A DNA stretch of 64,000 nt from an uncultured Bacteroidales bacterium. Its GTDB lineage: Bacteria > Bacteroidota > Bacteroidia > Bacteroidales > Muribaculaceae. Location: positions 62,001 through 126,000 of the forward strand of contig CADAAI010000004.1 of the NCBI GenBank assembly GCA_902785925.1, in the 5' to 3' direction. The notes below the pieces were generated by a model. It saw nothing but the letters and a program-made list of their open reading frames with translations, was not told the DNA's origin and made no database searches. Positions 27,908 to 35,201 of this stretch are shown in pieces. Every line of letters starts with the position of its first letter. The first letter of the stretch is position 1. A program made the position numbers and the translations under genes.

Positions 27908-28195
27908 TTTTGTGATCATTGTCCCTAATGATTGAAGGGCACAACACACTTAAAAAGCGCAAATTTACTGATAAAAAATTAAATACAATATTATAATTAA
28001 TAAAAATTATATTTATACCTTCATTTTTCCCTGTTAGTATCGAAAAAACAGCTACTATTCCCTCTGCTTGAAGGTGTGTAGAAACTCGATATTTGCCGCA
28101 GTTCTGCCCTCAAAAACCGTTTTAATATTGTTTCTCGCTGCCAGCAAGGTGTTACTTTGCCGCGTGAGTTACTAACCCTTTAAATCAACAACAAC

Positions 28196-28594
28196 ATGAA
28201 ATACTTCACTATCAATGAGCTAACACGCTCCACAACAGCAAGACTCAATGGCATTGACAACACGCCGTCACAACAAGTAATCAACAATCTCACGGCACTT
28301 GTCGATAACGTGCTTGACCCGCTGCGTGAGGCATGGGGAAAGCCCATTCACGTCAACAGTGGATACCGGTGCCAAGCCCTTAACACTGCAGTGGGAGGGG
28401 TGCCAGCCAGCCAGCACATGCTTGGCGAGGCGGCCGACATAACCGCTGGCAGCCGAGAAGCCAACCGACAACTCTACTCCCTCATGCGACAACTCAAATT
28501 GCCTGTCGACCAGGCTATCAACGAGTATGACTTCCGATGGATTCACGTTTCCTATGGTCCACGACACCGCCGCCACTATTTCGCCATCCGCTAA
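28196..28594 (+). CDS. M15A-type peptidase (endolysin-like D-Ala-D-Ala carboxypeptidase)
   Basis: 132 residues, a single Peptidase_M15_3 domain: zinc ligands in GYRCQALN..QHMLGEAADI (His and Asp) and HVSYG near the C-terminus. No signal peptide, like phage endolysins. Followed by a phage-portal-like gene after 66 bp on the same strand, which supports a viral origin, but no other phage gene is nearby. Such M15 proteins also occur as stand-alone genes in Bacteroidales. Confidence 0.85.
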   Translation: MKYFTINELTRSTTARLNGIDNTPSQQVINNLTALVDNVLDPLREAWGKPIHVNSGYRCQALNTAVGGVPASQHMLGEAADITAGSREANRQLYSLMRQLKLPVDQAINEYDFRWIHVSYGPRHRRHYFAIR

Positions 28595-28613
28595 CTCGAA
28601 GAATCTTTATTAT

Positions 28614-28640
28614 TTTCATTCCTTTCATTCCTTTCATTCC
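28614..28640 (+). repeat. Three tandem 9-bp units (TTTCATTCC)
   Basis: Perfect triplicate of TTTCATTCC ending 20 bp upstream of the portal-like start codon, within its probable leader. Copy number could vary and affect expression. Confidence 0.8.
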
Positions 28641-28660
28641 TGTAACTTTTTATTTCATTC

Positions 28661-30046
28661 ATGACACATCAAGCAATTCTTTACAATGCCTACAAGGCAT
28701 GGTGCCAAGCAGCTCAGCTGCGAAATCGCCGACTACGCAACAAGCGATTCACCTATGGCGATCAGTGGAGCGATACAGTTCAAACTACCAGCGGCGCCAC
28801 CCTTAGTGAATATGAGCTGTTCCTTAAGAGCGGAACAGCGCCACAAACCAACAATCTCATCCGTCAGATGGTAAAGACAATTGTGGGACGATATCGAACC
28901 GAGTACATCGACTCCTCGCAACCGGCAAGCAAGAATGTGGCAACGGTGCACCGCGACAATCAACTCGACGAGCTCGATAGCCGGGCTCTCGAGGAATTCC
29001 TTATCTCGGGAACTGCCGTGCAACGCATCGACCCTTGCTTCAACCTGTGGCAACGGCATGTGAAAGTGACTAATGTGGACCTTAACCACTTCTTCATCAA
29101 TGCTTTTAACGACCCTATGGTGCGCGACTGCGAAATGGTGGGGCAGCTGCACGACCTCGACCTGCCGCAACTCATCAAGTGTGTAGCACAAGGCTCTCGA
29201 AGCAAGGCGCGATGGATAAGAAGCGTGTACAGCAACAACAGTCAGGATCGCATGCTTGAATTTTCTCACGCCATTGGAGCCGATTCGCATCAAGGCACGG
29301 GCTTCTGGAGGCCCGACAATGCCTCTAAATGCCGTGCCATCGAGGTGTGGACGCTCGAGAACCGTGAAGTAACGCTTTGCCACGACCGTGCCACGGCACA
29401 GGTGTCGATTCTGCCTGCCACAGCAAGGGTGAAGAACACGTCCACAATCACAACTCGCTACGATATCGTCACGACTTGGCACTCCCGATGGTTTGCCCCT
29501 TCGGGCGAACTGCTTGCCGAGTGGGATTCACCATGGGCTCACGGTTCTCACCCATTTGCCATCAAGTTCTATCCCTTGACCGACGGTGAGGTGCACTCGT
29601 TTGTCGAGGACATTATCGACCAGCAAAAGGCAGTGAACCAAATCATAACCCTCATCAACAACATCATGATGGCGAGTGCTAAAGGAGTTCTCCTCTTCCC
29701 CGAGACGGCATTGCCCGATGGTTTTACTTGGGAAGACATTCGCAGGGTGTGGCGCGATTGTAACGGCATTTTGCCCTATAACCCCGACTACGGCAACAAC
29801 AAACCTGAGCAGATCTCGGTCAACAACACTAACATCGGCGCCTATGAGATGGTGAAACTGCAGATGCAGCTGCTCGAGGAAATCTCGGGAGTGACAGGTG
29901 CTCTGCAAGGTAAAAACACCGTGAAGGGCAACAGTGCCACGCTCTATCAGAACGAGACAGCCAATGCCGTCATCGCTCTCAGCGACATCTTCGGCACATT
30001 CACCAACTTCCGCCAAAACCGCGACTCAAAAATCGCCAGCCTATAA
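28661..30046 (+). CDS. Phage portal-like protein (orphan)
   Basis: 461 residues, soluble, no signal peptide. The sequence resembles portal proteins of tailed phages of the P22/crAss-like type: an N-terminal helical clip with RLRNKRFTYGDQWSD, the conserved TNNLIRQMVKTIVGRYR, a central beta region with FFINAFNDPMVRDCE, then EDIIDQQKAVNQIITLINNIM and LQMQLLEEISGVTGALQGK in the long stem helices. It is shorter than full portals (usually 500-800 residues). It stands only with the upstream M15 peptidase, so it looks like a phage remnant or a domesticated gene. Assignment rests on pattern recognition and is moderately sure. Confidence 0.6.
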   Translation: MTHQAILYNAYKAWCQAAQLRNRRLRNKRFTYGDQWSDTVQTTSGATLSEYELFLKSGTAPQTNNLIRQMVKTIVGRYRTEYIDSSQPASKNVATVHRDNQLDELDSRALEEFLISGTAVQRIDPCFNLWQRHVKVTNVDLNHFFINAFNDPMVRDCEMVGQLHDLDLPQLIKCVAQGSRSKARWIRSVYSNNSQDRMLEFSHAIGADSHQGTGFWRPDNASKCRAIEVWTLENREVTLCHDRATAQVSILPATARVKNTSTITTRYDIVTTWHSRWFAPSGELLAEWDSPWAHGSHPFAIKFYPLTDGEVHSFVEDIIDQQKAVNQIITLINNIMMASAKGVLLFPETALPDGFTWEDIRRVWRDCNGILPYNPDYGNNKPEQISVNNTNIGAYEMVKLQMQLLEEISGVTGALQGKNTVKGNSATLYQNETANAVIALSDIFGTFTNFRQNRDSKIASL

Positions 30047-30093
30047 CAGCATGATTCTCAAAATAGTCACTTTTGCCATCTCCCCAATTCTAC

Positions 30094-30129
30094 TGAGTCA
30101 GGTGAGTCAGGTGAGTCAGGTGAGTCAGG
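30094..30129 (+). repeat. Four tandem 9-bp units (TGAGTCAGG)
   Basis: Four perfect copies of TGAGTCAGG plus a partial fifth (TGA), starting 47 bp after the portal-like stop. Different sequence but same period as the repeat in front of that gene. Confidence 0.85.
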
Positions 30130-30268
30130 TGATTCCACCGATTCCTACGCGCTTCCAAGTTAATGATTTATTTCATTTAGTTTCTTTGACTCCTTCTATA
30201 GAAAGAAAGGGCAGGAAAGTTGTTATTTGAATTAAAAAAGGAGTAAATTCAAAAAAAATCAACAAAAT

Positions 30269-30300
30269 TTTGGGATTATTAAATAAATTGTTTACTTTTG
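30269..30300 (+). promoter_or_regulatory. Promoter of the GYF-domain gene cluster
   Basis: TTTG (30269-30272), 20 bp, TACTTTTG (30293-30300): exact consensus, 45 bp before the start codon. Confidence 0.78.
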
Positions 30301-30345
30301 TGCATAGAAAAAACCATCTATTTTAATCATTAACTTCTAACTATT

Positions 30346-31173
30346 ATGGCACAATACTATTTAGTTAAAGACGGACAGAGGGTAGGCCCCCTGTCGATTG
30401 AAGAATTAGTACAACAAGGATTAACTCCAGAATCTTTGGTTTGGACCGATGGCATGGCCAACTGGGCACCCGCTAATCAGATTGCTGAGCTTGCTCCTGT
30501 GTTTGCTCCTGCTCCTGCTCCTGCTCCCGAGCCCGCACCAGCACCAGCTCCTGCACCAGCACCCGCTCCTGCGCCTCAACCAGTACAGCAGCAGTATCAG
30601 GCACCACAGCCTCAGTATCAACAGCCTCAGCCACAGTACCAGCAGCCACAGTATCAGCAGCCCTACCAGCAGGCTTATCAACAGCAGCCTGTAGGCAACT
30701 ATGTTGCTACTCCACAACTTGGCTTCATGGATGCTATCAAGAGGTGCTTGAATAAGTATGCCGACTTCAAGGGTCGTGCTCGTCGCAGTGAGTTCTGGTG
30801 GTTCTGGCTGGCATGCTATGTGCTCAACTTTATTCTTTACATCCCTATCTCAATCTTGATGAGCAAGAAGAATCAATTGATTCAGGATGCTATGTTTGGC
30901 CGCATTTCGCTTGCCGAGGCCGATTCTCAAGATCCAACAACCTTGATTATCATCTTCGGTATTCTCATGGCAGTTGTGGGCTTGGCTCTGTTGATTCCTC
31001 AGCTGGCAGCAATGTGCCGTCGCTTGCACGACGTGGGCAAGAGTGGTCACATGATGTGGCTCTTCCTCGTGTGCGGTGTTGGTGGCTTGGTTCCACTGAT
31101 CATGTGTATCCCTGATGGTCGTCCCGAGCCAAACCAGTATGGCGAATCGCCTAAATATGTGCTACAGCAATAG
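30346..31173 (+). CDS. GYF_2 domain - Pro/Ala/Gln linker - DUF805 membrane protein
   Basis: 275 residues. Residues 1-50 form a GYF_2-type domain (YYLVKDGQRVGPLSIEEL and LVWTDGMANWAPA). A linker of Ala-Pro repeats, then Gln-Pro-Tyr repeats (about 52-122), joins a DUF805 domain (about 128-275) with the family start RARRSEFWWF, four membrane helices and CRRLHDVGKSGHMM. DUF805 proteins are uncharacterised inner-membrane proteins. The GYF_2 domain, a predicted binder of proline-rich peptides, should face the cytosol. It heads a cluster of three GYF-linked genes. Confidence 0.9.
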   Translation: MAQYYLVKDGQRVGPLSIEELVQQGLTPESLVWTDGMANWAPANQIAELAPVFAPAPAPAPEPAPAPAPAPAPAPAPQPVQQQYQAPQPQYQQPQPQYQQPQYQQPYQQAYQQQPVGNYVATPQLGFMDAIKRCLNKYADFKGRARRSEFWWFWLACYVLNFILYIPISILMSKKNQLIQDAMFGRISLAEADSQDPTTLIIIFGILMAVVGLALLIPQLAAMCRRLHDVGKSGHMMWLFLVCGVGGLVPLIMCIPDGRPEPNQYGESPKYVLQQ

Positions 31174-31200
31174 TCCTTACAACTGATTCTCAAAATAAAG

Positions 31201-31271
31201 AGGGTGTGTCAAGAAAACACTGATTATTAATGAATAATTGAAGAGGATTTTTTTGACACATCTTCTTTTTT
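31201..31271 (+). terminator. Possible terminator or attenuator between GYF genes
   Basis: Arms 31201-31212 and 31253-31264 pair over 12 bp with two G.U pairs, followed by seven T. The 40-base loop makes it weaker. Core GGGTGTGTCAA is shared with hairpins at 3431 and 14080. Confidence 0.45.
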
Positions 31272-31285
31272 AAACGTGAAAAGAT

Positions 31286-31873
31286 ATGTCGGAATATTAT
31301 ATTGGTAAAAATAATGAGCGGTTAGGGCCGTTCCCACTGGAAAAGCTAATATCGAATGGGTTGACTCCCGACTCTTTGGTATGGTGCCAGGGTATGCCAG
31401 GATGGAAAAGGGCTACCGAGGTACCCGAGGTAGCAGCGCTCTTTGCACCACAGCCACCTGCGCAGCCACAATATGCTCCACAGGTTCAAGACTACCAGCA
31501 GCCATATCAGCAGCCCCAGTATCAACAACCCTATCAACAGCCACAGTATCAGCAACCTGCCTACCAGCAGCAGTATGGTTATCAGCAACCACAGTATGGC
31601 TATCGTCCTCCACGTCCCGACAACAACATGGTGTGGGCTATATTGAGCACCATACTTTGCTGCTTGCCGTTAGGTATCGTAGCAATAATAAAAGCTTCCA
31701 ATGTCAATAGCCTATATGACCGTGGCGATTATGCTGGAGCCGAGGCTGCAGCCAAGAGCGCCAAGTCATGGGCTATGTGGAGTGCTATCTCGGCGGTGGT
31801 AATTTGGATCCTTTACGTCCTTTTCATTATCGTTTTGGGAGTAGGGACTGCAACCCTTTCAAGTTATCATTAA
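31286..31873 (+). CDS. GYF_2 domain - Gln/Pro/Tyr linker - CD225 (dispanin) membrane protein
   Basis: 195 residues. GYF_2 domain at 1-50 (YYIGKNNERLGPFPLEKL, LVWCQGMPGWKRA), a low-complexity linker with PQYQQP-type repeats (about 55-110), and a CD225/dispanin domain (about 112-175): two membrane helices around CCLPLGIVAIIKASNV and YAGAEAAAKSAKSWA. The CD225 fold is also that of interferon-induced transmembrane proteins, but bacterial members have no known role. DUF2752 and CD225/TM2-type genes often sit together in Bacteroidota, as here. Confidence 0.9.
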   Translation: MSEYYIGKNNERLGPFPLEKLISNGLTPDSLVWCQGMPGWKRATEVPEVAALFAPQPPAQPQYAPQVQDYQQPYQQPQYQQPYQQPQYQQPAYQQQYGYQQPQYGYRPPRPDNNMVWAILSTILCCLPLGIVAIIKASNVNSLYDRGDYAGAEAAAKSAKSWAMWSAISAVVIWILYVLFIIVLGVGTATLSSYH

Positions 31874-31882
31874 ACAATTACT

Positions 31883-32263
31883 TTGAAAAAGTCGTTGATT
31901 TGGGTTTTAGCCGCTATAGCAATCATTACTGGCGTTATAGTGGTATATCACCATTTCAGCCCCGAGGCACAATGGTTCCCTAGGTGTCCGGTGAAGCTAC
32001 TCACAGGGTTGAGTTGCCCTTCATGCGGTGCTCAACGAGCATTTCATGCTCTGTTGCATGGACAAGTAGTTGAGGCGTTGTCGTTCAACTACTTCTTCAT
32101 CTTGAGCATTCCCTATCTGCTCCTCGCCTGTGTTGCTATGGTGCTGAAAAAGAATAACAAATGGAGTGTTGTCACAAGTGTAATAGAGGGTAAGACCCTC
32201 GCATGGATATATGTGGCATGCTTTTTGCTATGGTTTGTTGTAAGAAACATATTAAATATTTAA
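31883..32263 (+). CDS. DUF2752 membrane protein
   Basis: 126 residues. The signature CPSCGAQRAFHALLHG near residue 45 (CPxCGxxRA type) is diagnostic for DUF2752; three membrane helices surround it. Start is a TTG at 31883, 10 bp after the previous stop, because no in-frame ATG exists before the conserved motif. The biochemical role is unknown; the cysteine pair may bind a metal or be redox-active. Its position inside the GYF cluster suggests a common membrane function. Confidence 0.85.
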   Translation: MKKSLIWVLAAIAIITGVIVVYHHFSPEAQWFPRCPVKLLTGLSCPSCGAQRAFHALLHGQVVEALSFNYFFILSIPYLLLACVAMVLKKNNKWSVVTSVIEGKTLAWIYVACFLLWFVVRNILNI

Positions 32264-32276
32264 AACTTTCACAACA

Positions 32277-33074
32277 ATGGCACAGTATTATATTGGAAAG
32301 AACAATCAACGGTTAGGGCCGTTTCCAGTGGAGCAGCTCATAGCCAATGGAATAACCCCCGACACGCTGGTATGGTGCTCGGGAATGCCTGGCTGGAAGA
32401 AGGCCATCGACGTTCCTGAGGTAGCAGTGCTCTTTGCTCCGCCGCAACCACCACAGCCACAATATGCTCCGCCAGCCCAGGGCTATCAGCAACCTTACCA
32501 GCAGCCCTATCAGCAGCAACAGTATGGTTATCAGCAGCCGCAGTATCAGCAGCCTCCTTATGGCCAATATGGCTACGGAGGTGTTGACTACAAGCAGCAG
32601 ATGAGTGACCAGCATTTTGCCGCCTACGGATATCGCCCTCAGATGGAATTTGGCGAATCCATTAGGGTGTGCTTCCAAAAGTTTGCCGATTTCACCGGTC
32701 GTGCCCGCCGCAGCGAGTACTGGTGGTTCTATCTCTTTACTCAGCTTGTGTCTTCGTTTACATGCGGCCTAGGTGGTCTTGTGTGCTTCATCCCTATGAT
32801 GGCAGTGACGGTGCGCCGCTTGCATGACACTGGCCGCAGTGGTTGGTGGTATTTTCTTCCCTTGATAGTTATGCTTGTGGGAATGTGTATTTTCATTCCT
32901 CTTGTCATTGTTGGCGATGTAAACAAGAATGACGTGTTGGCTGGAACTGGTGCAGTAATCTATCTGGTAAGTTTGCTTGCTGTTTTGGCAATATCTATCA
33001 TACTACTCGTGTTCTGCTGCCAGGATGGTGACCGGGAAGAAAACAAATATGGTCCTTCGCCAAAGTACCAATAA
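32277..33074 (+). CDS. GYF_2 domain - Gln/Pro/Tyr linker - DUF805 membrane protein (second copy)
   Basis: 265 residues with the same plan as the gene at 30346: GYF_2 (YYIGKNNQRLGPFPVEQL, LVWCSGMPGWKKA), a repeated YQQP linker to about residue 115, and DUF805 (RARRSEYWWFYLF, VRRLHDTGRSGWWYF). The GYF domain is closer to that of the CD225 gene than to the first DUF805 gene, so the modules have been shuffled by duplication. It begins 13 bp after the DUF2752 stop: the last three genes form a tight operon. Confidence 0.9.
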   Translation: MAQYYIGKNNQRLGPFPVEQLIANGITPDTLVWCSGMPGWKKAIDVPEVAVLFAPPQPPQPQYAPPAQGYQQPYQQPYQQQQYGYQQPQYQQPPYGQYGYGGVDYKQQMSDQHFAAYGYRPQMEFGESIRVCFQKFADFTGRARRSEYWWFYLFTQLVSSFTCGLGGLVCFIPMMAVTVRRLHDTGRSGWWYFLPLIVMLVGMCIFIPLVIVGDVNKNDVLAGTGAVIYLVSLLAVLAISIILLVFCCQDGDREENKYGPSPKYQ

Positions 33075-33108
33075 CAAAGTTCAAGAAAGAAGTAATAAAT
33101 AAAAAAGA

Positions 33109-33138
33109 CGAAGTACAGAGGGAAACCTCTGTACTTCG
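33109..33138. terminator. Bidirectional terminator between GYF cluster and DUF4294 gene
   Basis: Perfect 13-bp stem CGAAGTACAGAGG / CCTCTGTACTTCG with GAAA loop. On the minus strand it is followed by a T-rich run, on the plus strand by CTTTAT. Confidence 0.8.
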
Positions 33139-33166
33139 CTTTATCTGTGCTTAGTCTTTTGTGCTT

Positions 33167-33805
33167 TTAGAGGGAGCCTTGCTCGATGCGCACGCATATG
33201 CGCTCGATAAGTGCGTCGGTTTTATTGGTGTCGGGGTGAAATCCCTCGCGCATGTTAACACCGAAGAAGCGTCCGAACGTTTGCCAGAATCCAGCCCTGA
33301 AAGCACCCATAAATGCCTTGACAATAAAGTAGCTGCGCTGGTTGGTCTCACGGTTGACGAGCTTGATGAGTGTCTTTCCCTGATTCTTGGTCAGCTTCTT
33401 CATCTCGGGCTTGTACTGGTTGAAAATCGCTTTCTCAAACTGCTTGAGGTATTCTTCCTTTTCCTTTTGAGTGGAGAACGTCTGCAAGTACTCGTAGGTT
33501 TCTTGCAGCGTGGTGTTGATGAGCTTGGCATAGGGCAAAGTGCGCTTCACGTCGCGCACTGTTTTCCAGTAGAAATCCTCGTCGGCCTTGCTCTTGAACC
33601 GCTCGGCTGGATAGACCGTGATGTTGTTGAGAATCACCTTGTAGATGGTGTCGCCATTGGCGCTGACTGAAAATCCCCACTTTGCCACTGCCTTATTGAG
33701 CACCGAGGGCAGCTCAAGAGAAGAGCTTCCGTCTTGTGCCAAGGCACCAGCGGGAATCAATGCCGCTAATGCGAGCAGGAATAATATGGCCAGTTTATTT
33801 TTCAT
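33167..33805 (-). CDS. DUF4294 secreted protein
   Basis: 212 residues from the ATG at 33805 (MKNKLAILFLL), ten codons after the start of the open frame. The N-terminus is a signal peptide (cleavage near GALAQD). The rest matches DUF4294: DEDFYWKTVRDVKRTLPYAKL and YLKQFEKAIFNQYKPEMKKLT are its hallmark helices; RSYFIVKAFMGAFRAGFWQTF is a further helical motif. These proteins are common single-copy periplasmic proteins of Bacteroidales with unknown role. Confidence 0.85.
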   Translation of the reverse strand: MKNKLAILFLLALAALIPAGALAQDGSSSLELPSVLNKAVAKWGFSVSANGDTIYKVILNNITVYPAERFKSKADEDFYWKTVRDVKRTLPYAKLINTTLQETYEYLQTFSTQKEKEEYLKQFEKAIFNQYKPEMKKLTKNQGKTLIKLVNRETNQRSYFIVKAFMGAFRAGFWQTFGRFFGVNMREGFHPDTNKTDALIERICVRIEQGSL

Positions 33806-33915
33806 CACAAGCGTTATCAAATATTGCGTGTGCAAAAGTAGACTAAACTTTTATAACTGCAAGGATAACAATGTTTAAAAAAATGAAAATAAGGTGAGAG
33901 GCGAGTTGCTGGATT

Positions 33916-35085
33916 TTATAGACGGAAGAGGCGCGCAAGGCCTAGGTAGCTAATGTTGATACCCAGATGCACACCGCTCACTGCAGGGTCGCACTTGTTG
34001 AACTTGGAGTGCGCCACCCATGGGGTGATGCGCAGCGACGATGTCCATCGCTCGCGGTGAGTCGCACCAGTGAGCGAGGTGTTGGTTACACGGCTGCTCA
34101 GGTTGATGTCGAAGTCGACCGACGCAATAAAGCTGAAGCAGTTTAGGTTTCGCTTCTCGGTGCTAGTGATGGTGCGCACGTCGTGCCCGTCATCATCCTT
34201 GCTCCAACTATAGTTGGCAACATCCCATCCATAGTGGTTGTAGACGCCACCCACGTTGGGTGTGATGCTGAGACGGCCTTGATTGAGGATGGTGTAACCG
34301 AGTTGCACACTCGACATGATGTGGGTTGCGCTGCTTGAGTTGTTGCCTTGCAATGGCCGGCCTTCCTCGTCGGGGTCGATATTGAAGATATTGTTGTTGC
34401 GGTAGGATGGCTGCCCAAAAGCCACGTCGGCCTTTATTTTGAACCTCTTATATCCACCAGTGAGGCCCACATGGAACATCACGCTACCGCCAAAGTTGTC
34501 GTAGAGTGAGCTCAAGGGTCGGTCATAGCCCACGCCGGCATAGAAGCCATAGCATCCCTGCATGGTGGTTACCTGTGGCACCTGCGGAGTGCCCAATGCG
34601 TTGAGTTGAGCCTCGATGTTTTCCTCCCAGCTGCTCACGGCAGCCTCGAGCGCTCCGTTCTTGGTCTCTTGGGCAATTTGACGTGCACGCTGTCGGTACA
34701 GGTCCTGATAGTAGCGCAGGCGTTTCTCGACGGTGGCTCCATCGATGCCAGAGTTAATCTCTTGCTGCAGGTTGCGACGCATGAGTTCGAGCAAGTCGAA
34801 CTGCAACTGGTGATATCGCAGGCGCTCGGGTGTGCTTTGTGCGGCGCTTGTTGGCGAGGCGTTGCGGTGCATGATTGCACGTGCCTCGAGCCTTGCTGTG
34901 GCGCCACTCTCCTGTGGTGTGGCACTTAGTTCTACCTCCAGCCTTGATGGTTCGCTCGAGGTGGGAGGCATGAGCTGATGGAAGTCGCTCCAAGTGAGTG
35001 GTCCATCGCTCCACAGCTTGATATCGTCGTTGGCAAAGCTAGGCAATGCCAACACAATAAGTATTATGAGTAAAAATTTCTTCAT
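33916..35085 (-). CDS. Secreted, probably outer-membrane protein of unknown family
   Basis: 389 residues. A signal peptide (MKKFLLIILIVLALPSFAN) is followed by a short beta segment (LTWSDFHQLM), a helical, Arg/Glu-rich region (about 95-165, likely coiled coil), and from about 170 a beta-strand-rich part ending in aromatic and hydrophobic residues (ISYLGLARLFRL) as in outer-membrane barrels; GCYGFYAGVGYDRP and HVGLTGGYKRFKIKA are strand-turn patterns. It lies next to the TonB-receptor-like gene on the same strand but 116 bp downstream of its stop. Confidence 0.7.
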   Translation of the reverse strand: MKKFLLIILIVLALPSFANDDIKLWSDGPLTWSDFHQLMPPTSSEPSRLEVELSATPQESGATARLEARAIMHRNASPTSAAQSTPERLRYHQLQFDLLELMRRNLQQEINSGIDGATVEKRLRYYQDLYRQRARQIAQETKNGALEAAVSSWEENIEAQLNALGTPQVPQVTTMQGCYGFYAGVGYDRPLSSLYDNFGGSVMFHVGLTGGYKRFKIKADVAFGQPSYRNNNIFNIDPDEEGRPLQGNNSSSATHIMSSVQLGYTILNQGRLSITPNVGGVYNHYGWDVANYSWSKDDDGHDVRTITSTEKRNLNCFSFIASVDFDINLSSRVTNTSLTGATHRERWTSSLRITPWVAHSKFNKCDPAVSGVHLGINISYLGLARLFRL

Positions 35086-35130
35086 GACTATAGTCTTTTT
35101 TTATAAAACGTGAGAAAGCTATTAATATTT

Positions 35131-35164
35131 TAGCGAGTCGCCACAAACCCTTGACAACTCGCTA
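35131..35164 (-). terminator. Hairpin between the barrel gene and the next gene
   Basis: TAGCGAGT / ACTCGCTA stem (35131-35138 with 35157-35164) around an 18-base loop, about 40 bp after the barrel gene stop. The downstream stretch is AT-rich but has no long T-run. Confidence 0.45.
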
Positions 35165-35201
35165 GAATATATATCTTAAATCAGTTCTAAAAACTAACAA
35201 C

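Noticed and set aside
28196..30046. Complete prophage
   Set aside because: Only two phage-like genes; no terminase, capsid, tail, integrase or attachment sites.
30580..30690. DNA tandem repeat array in the GYF-domain genes
   Set aside because: Repetition reflects Gln/Pro/Tyr-rich protein linkers, with varied codons; it is not a separate repeat element.
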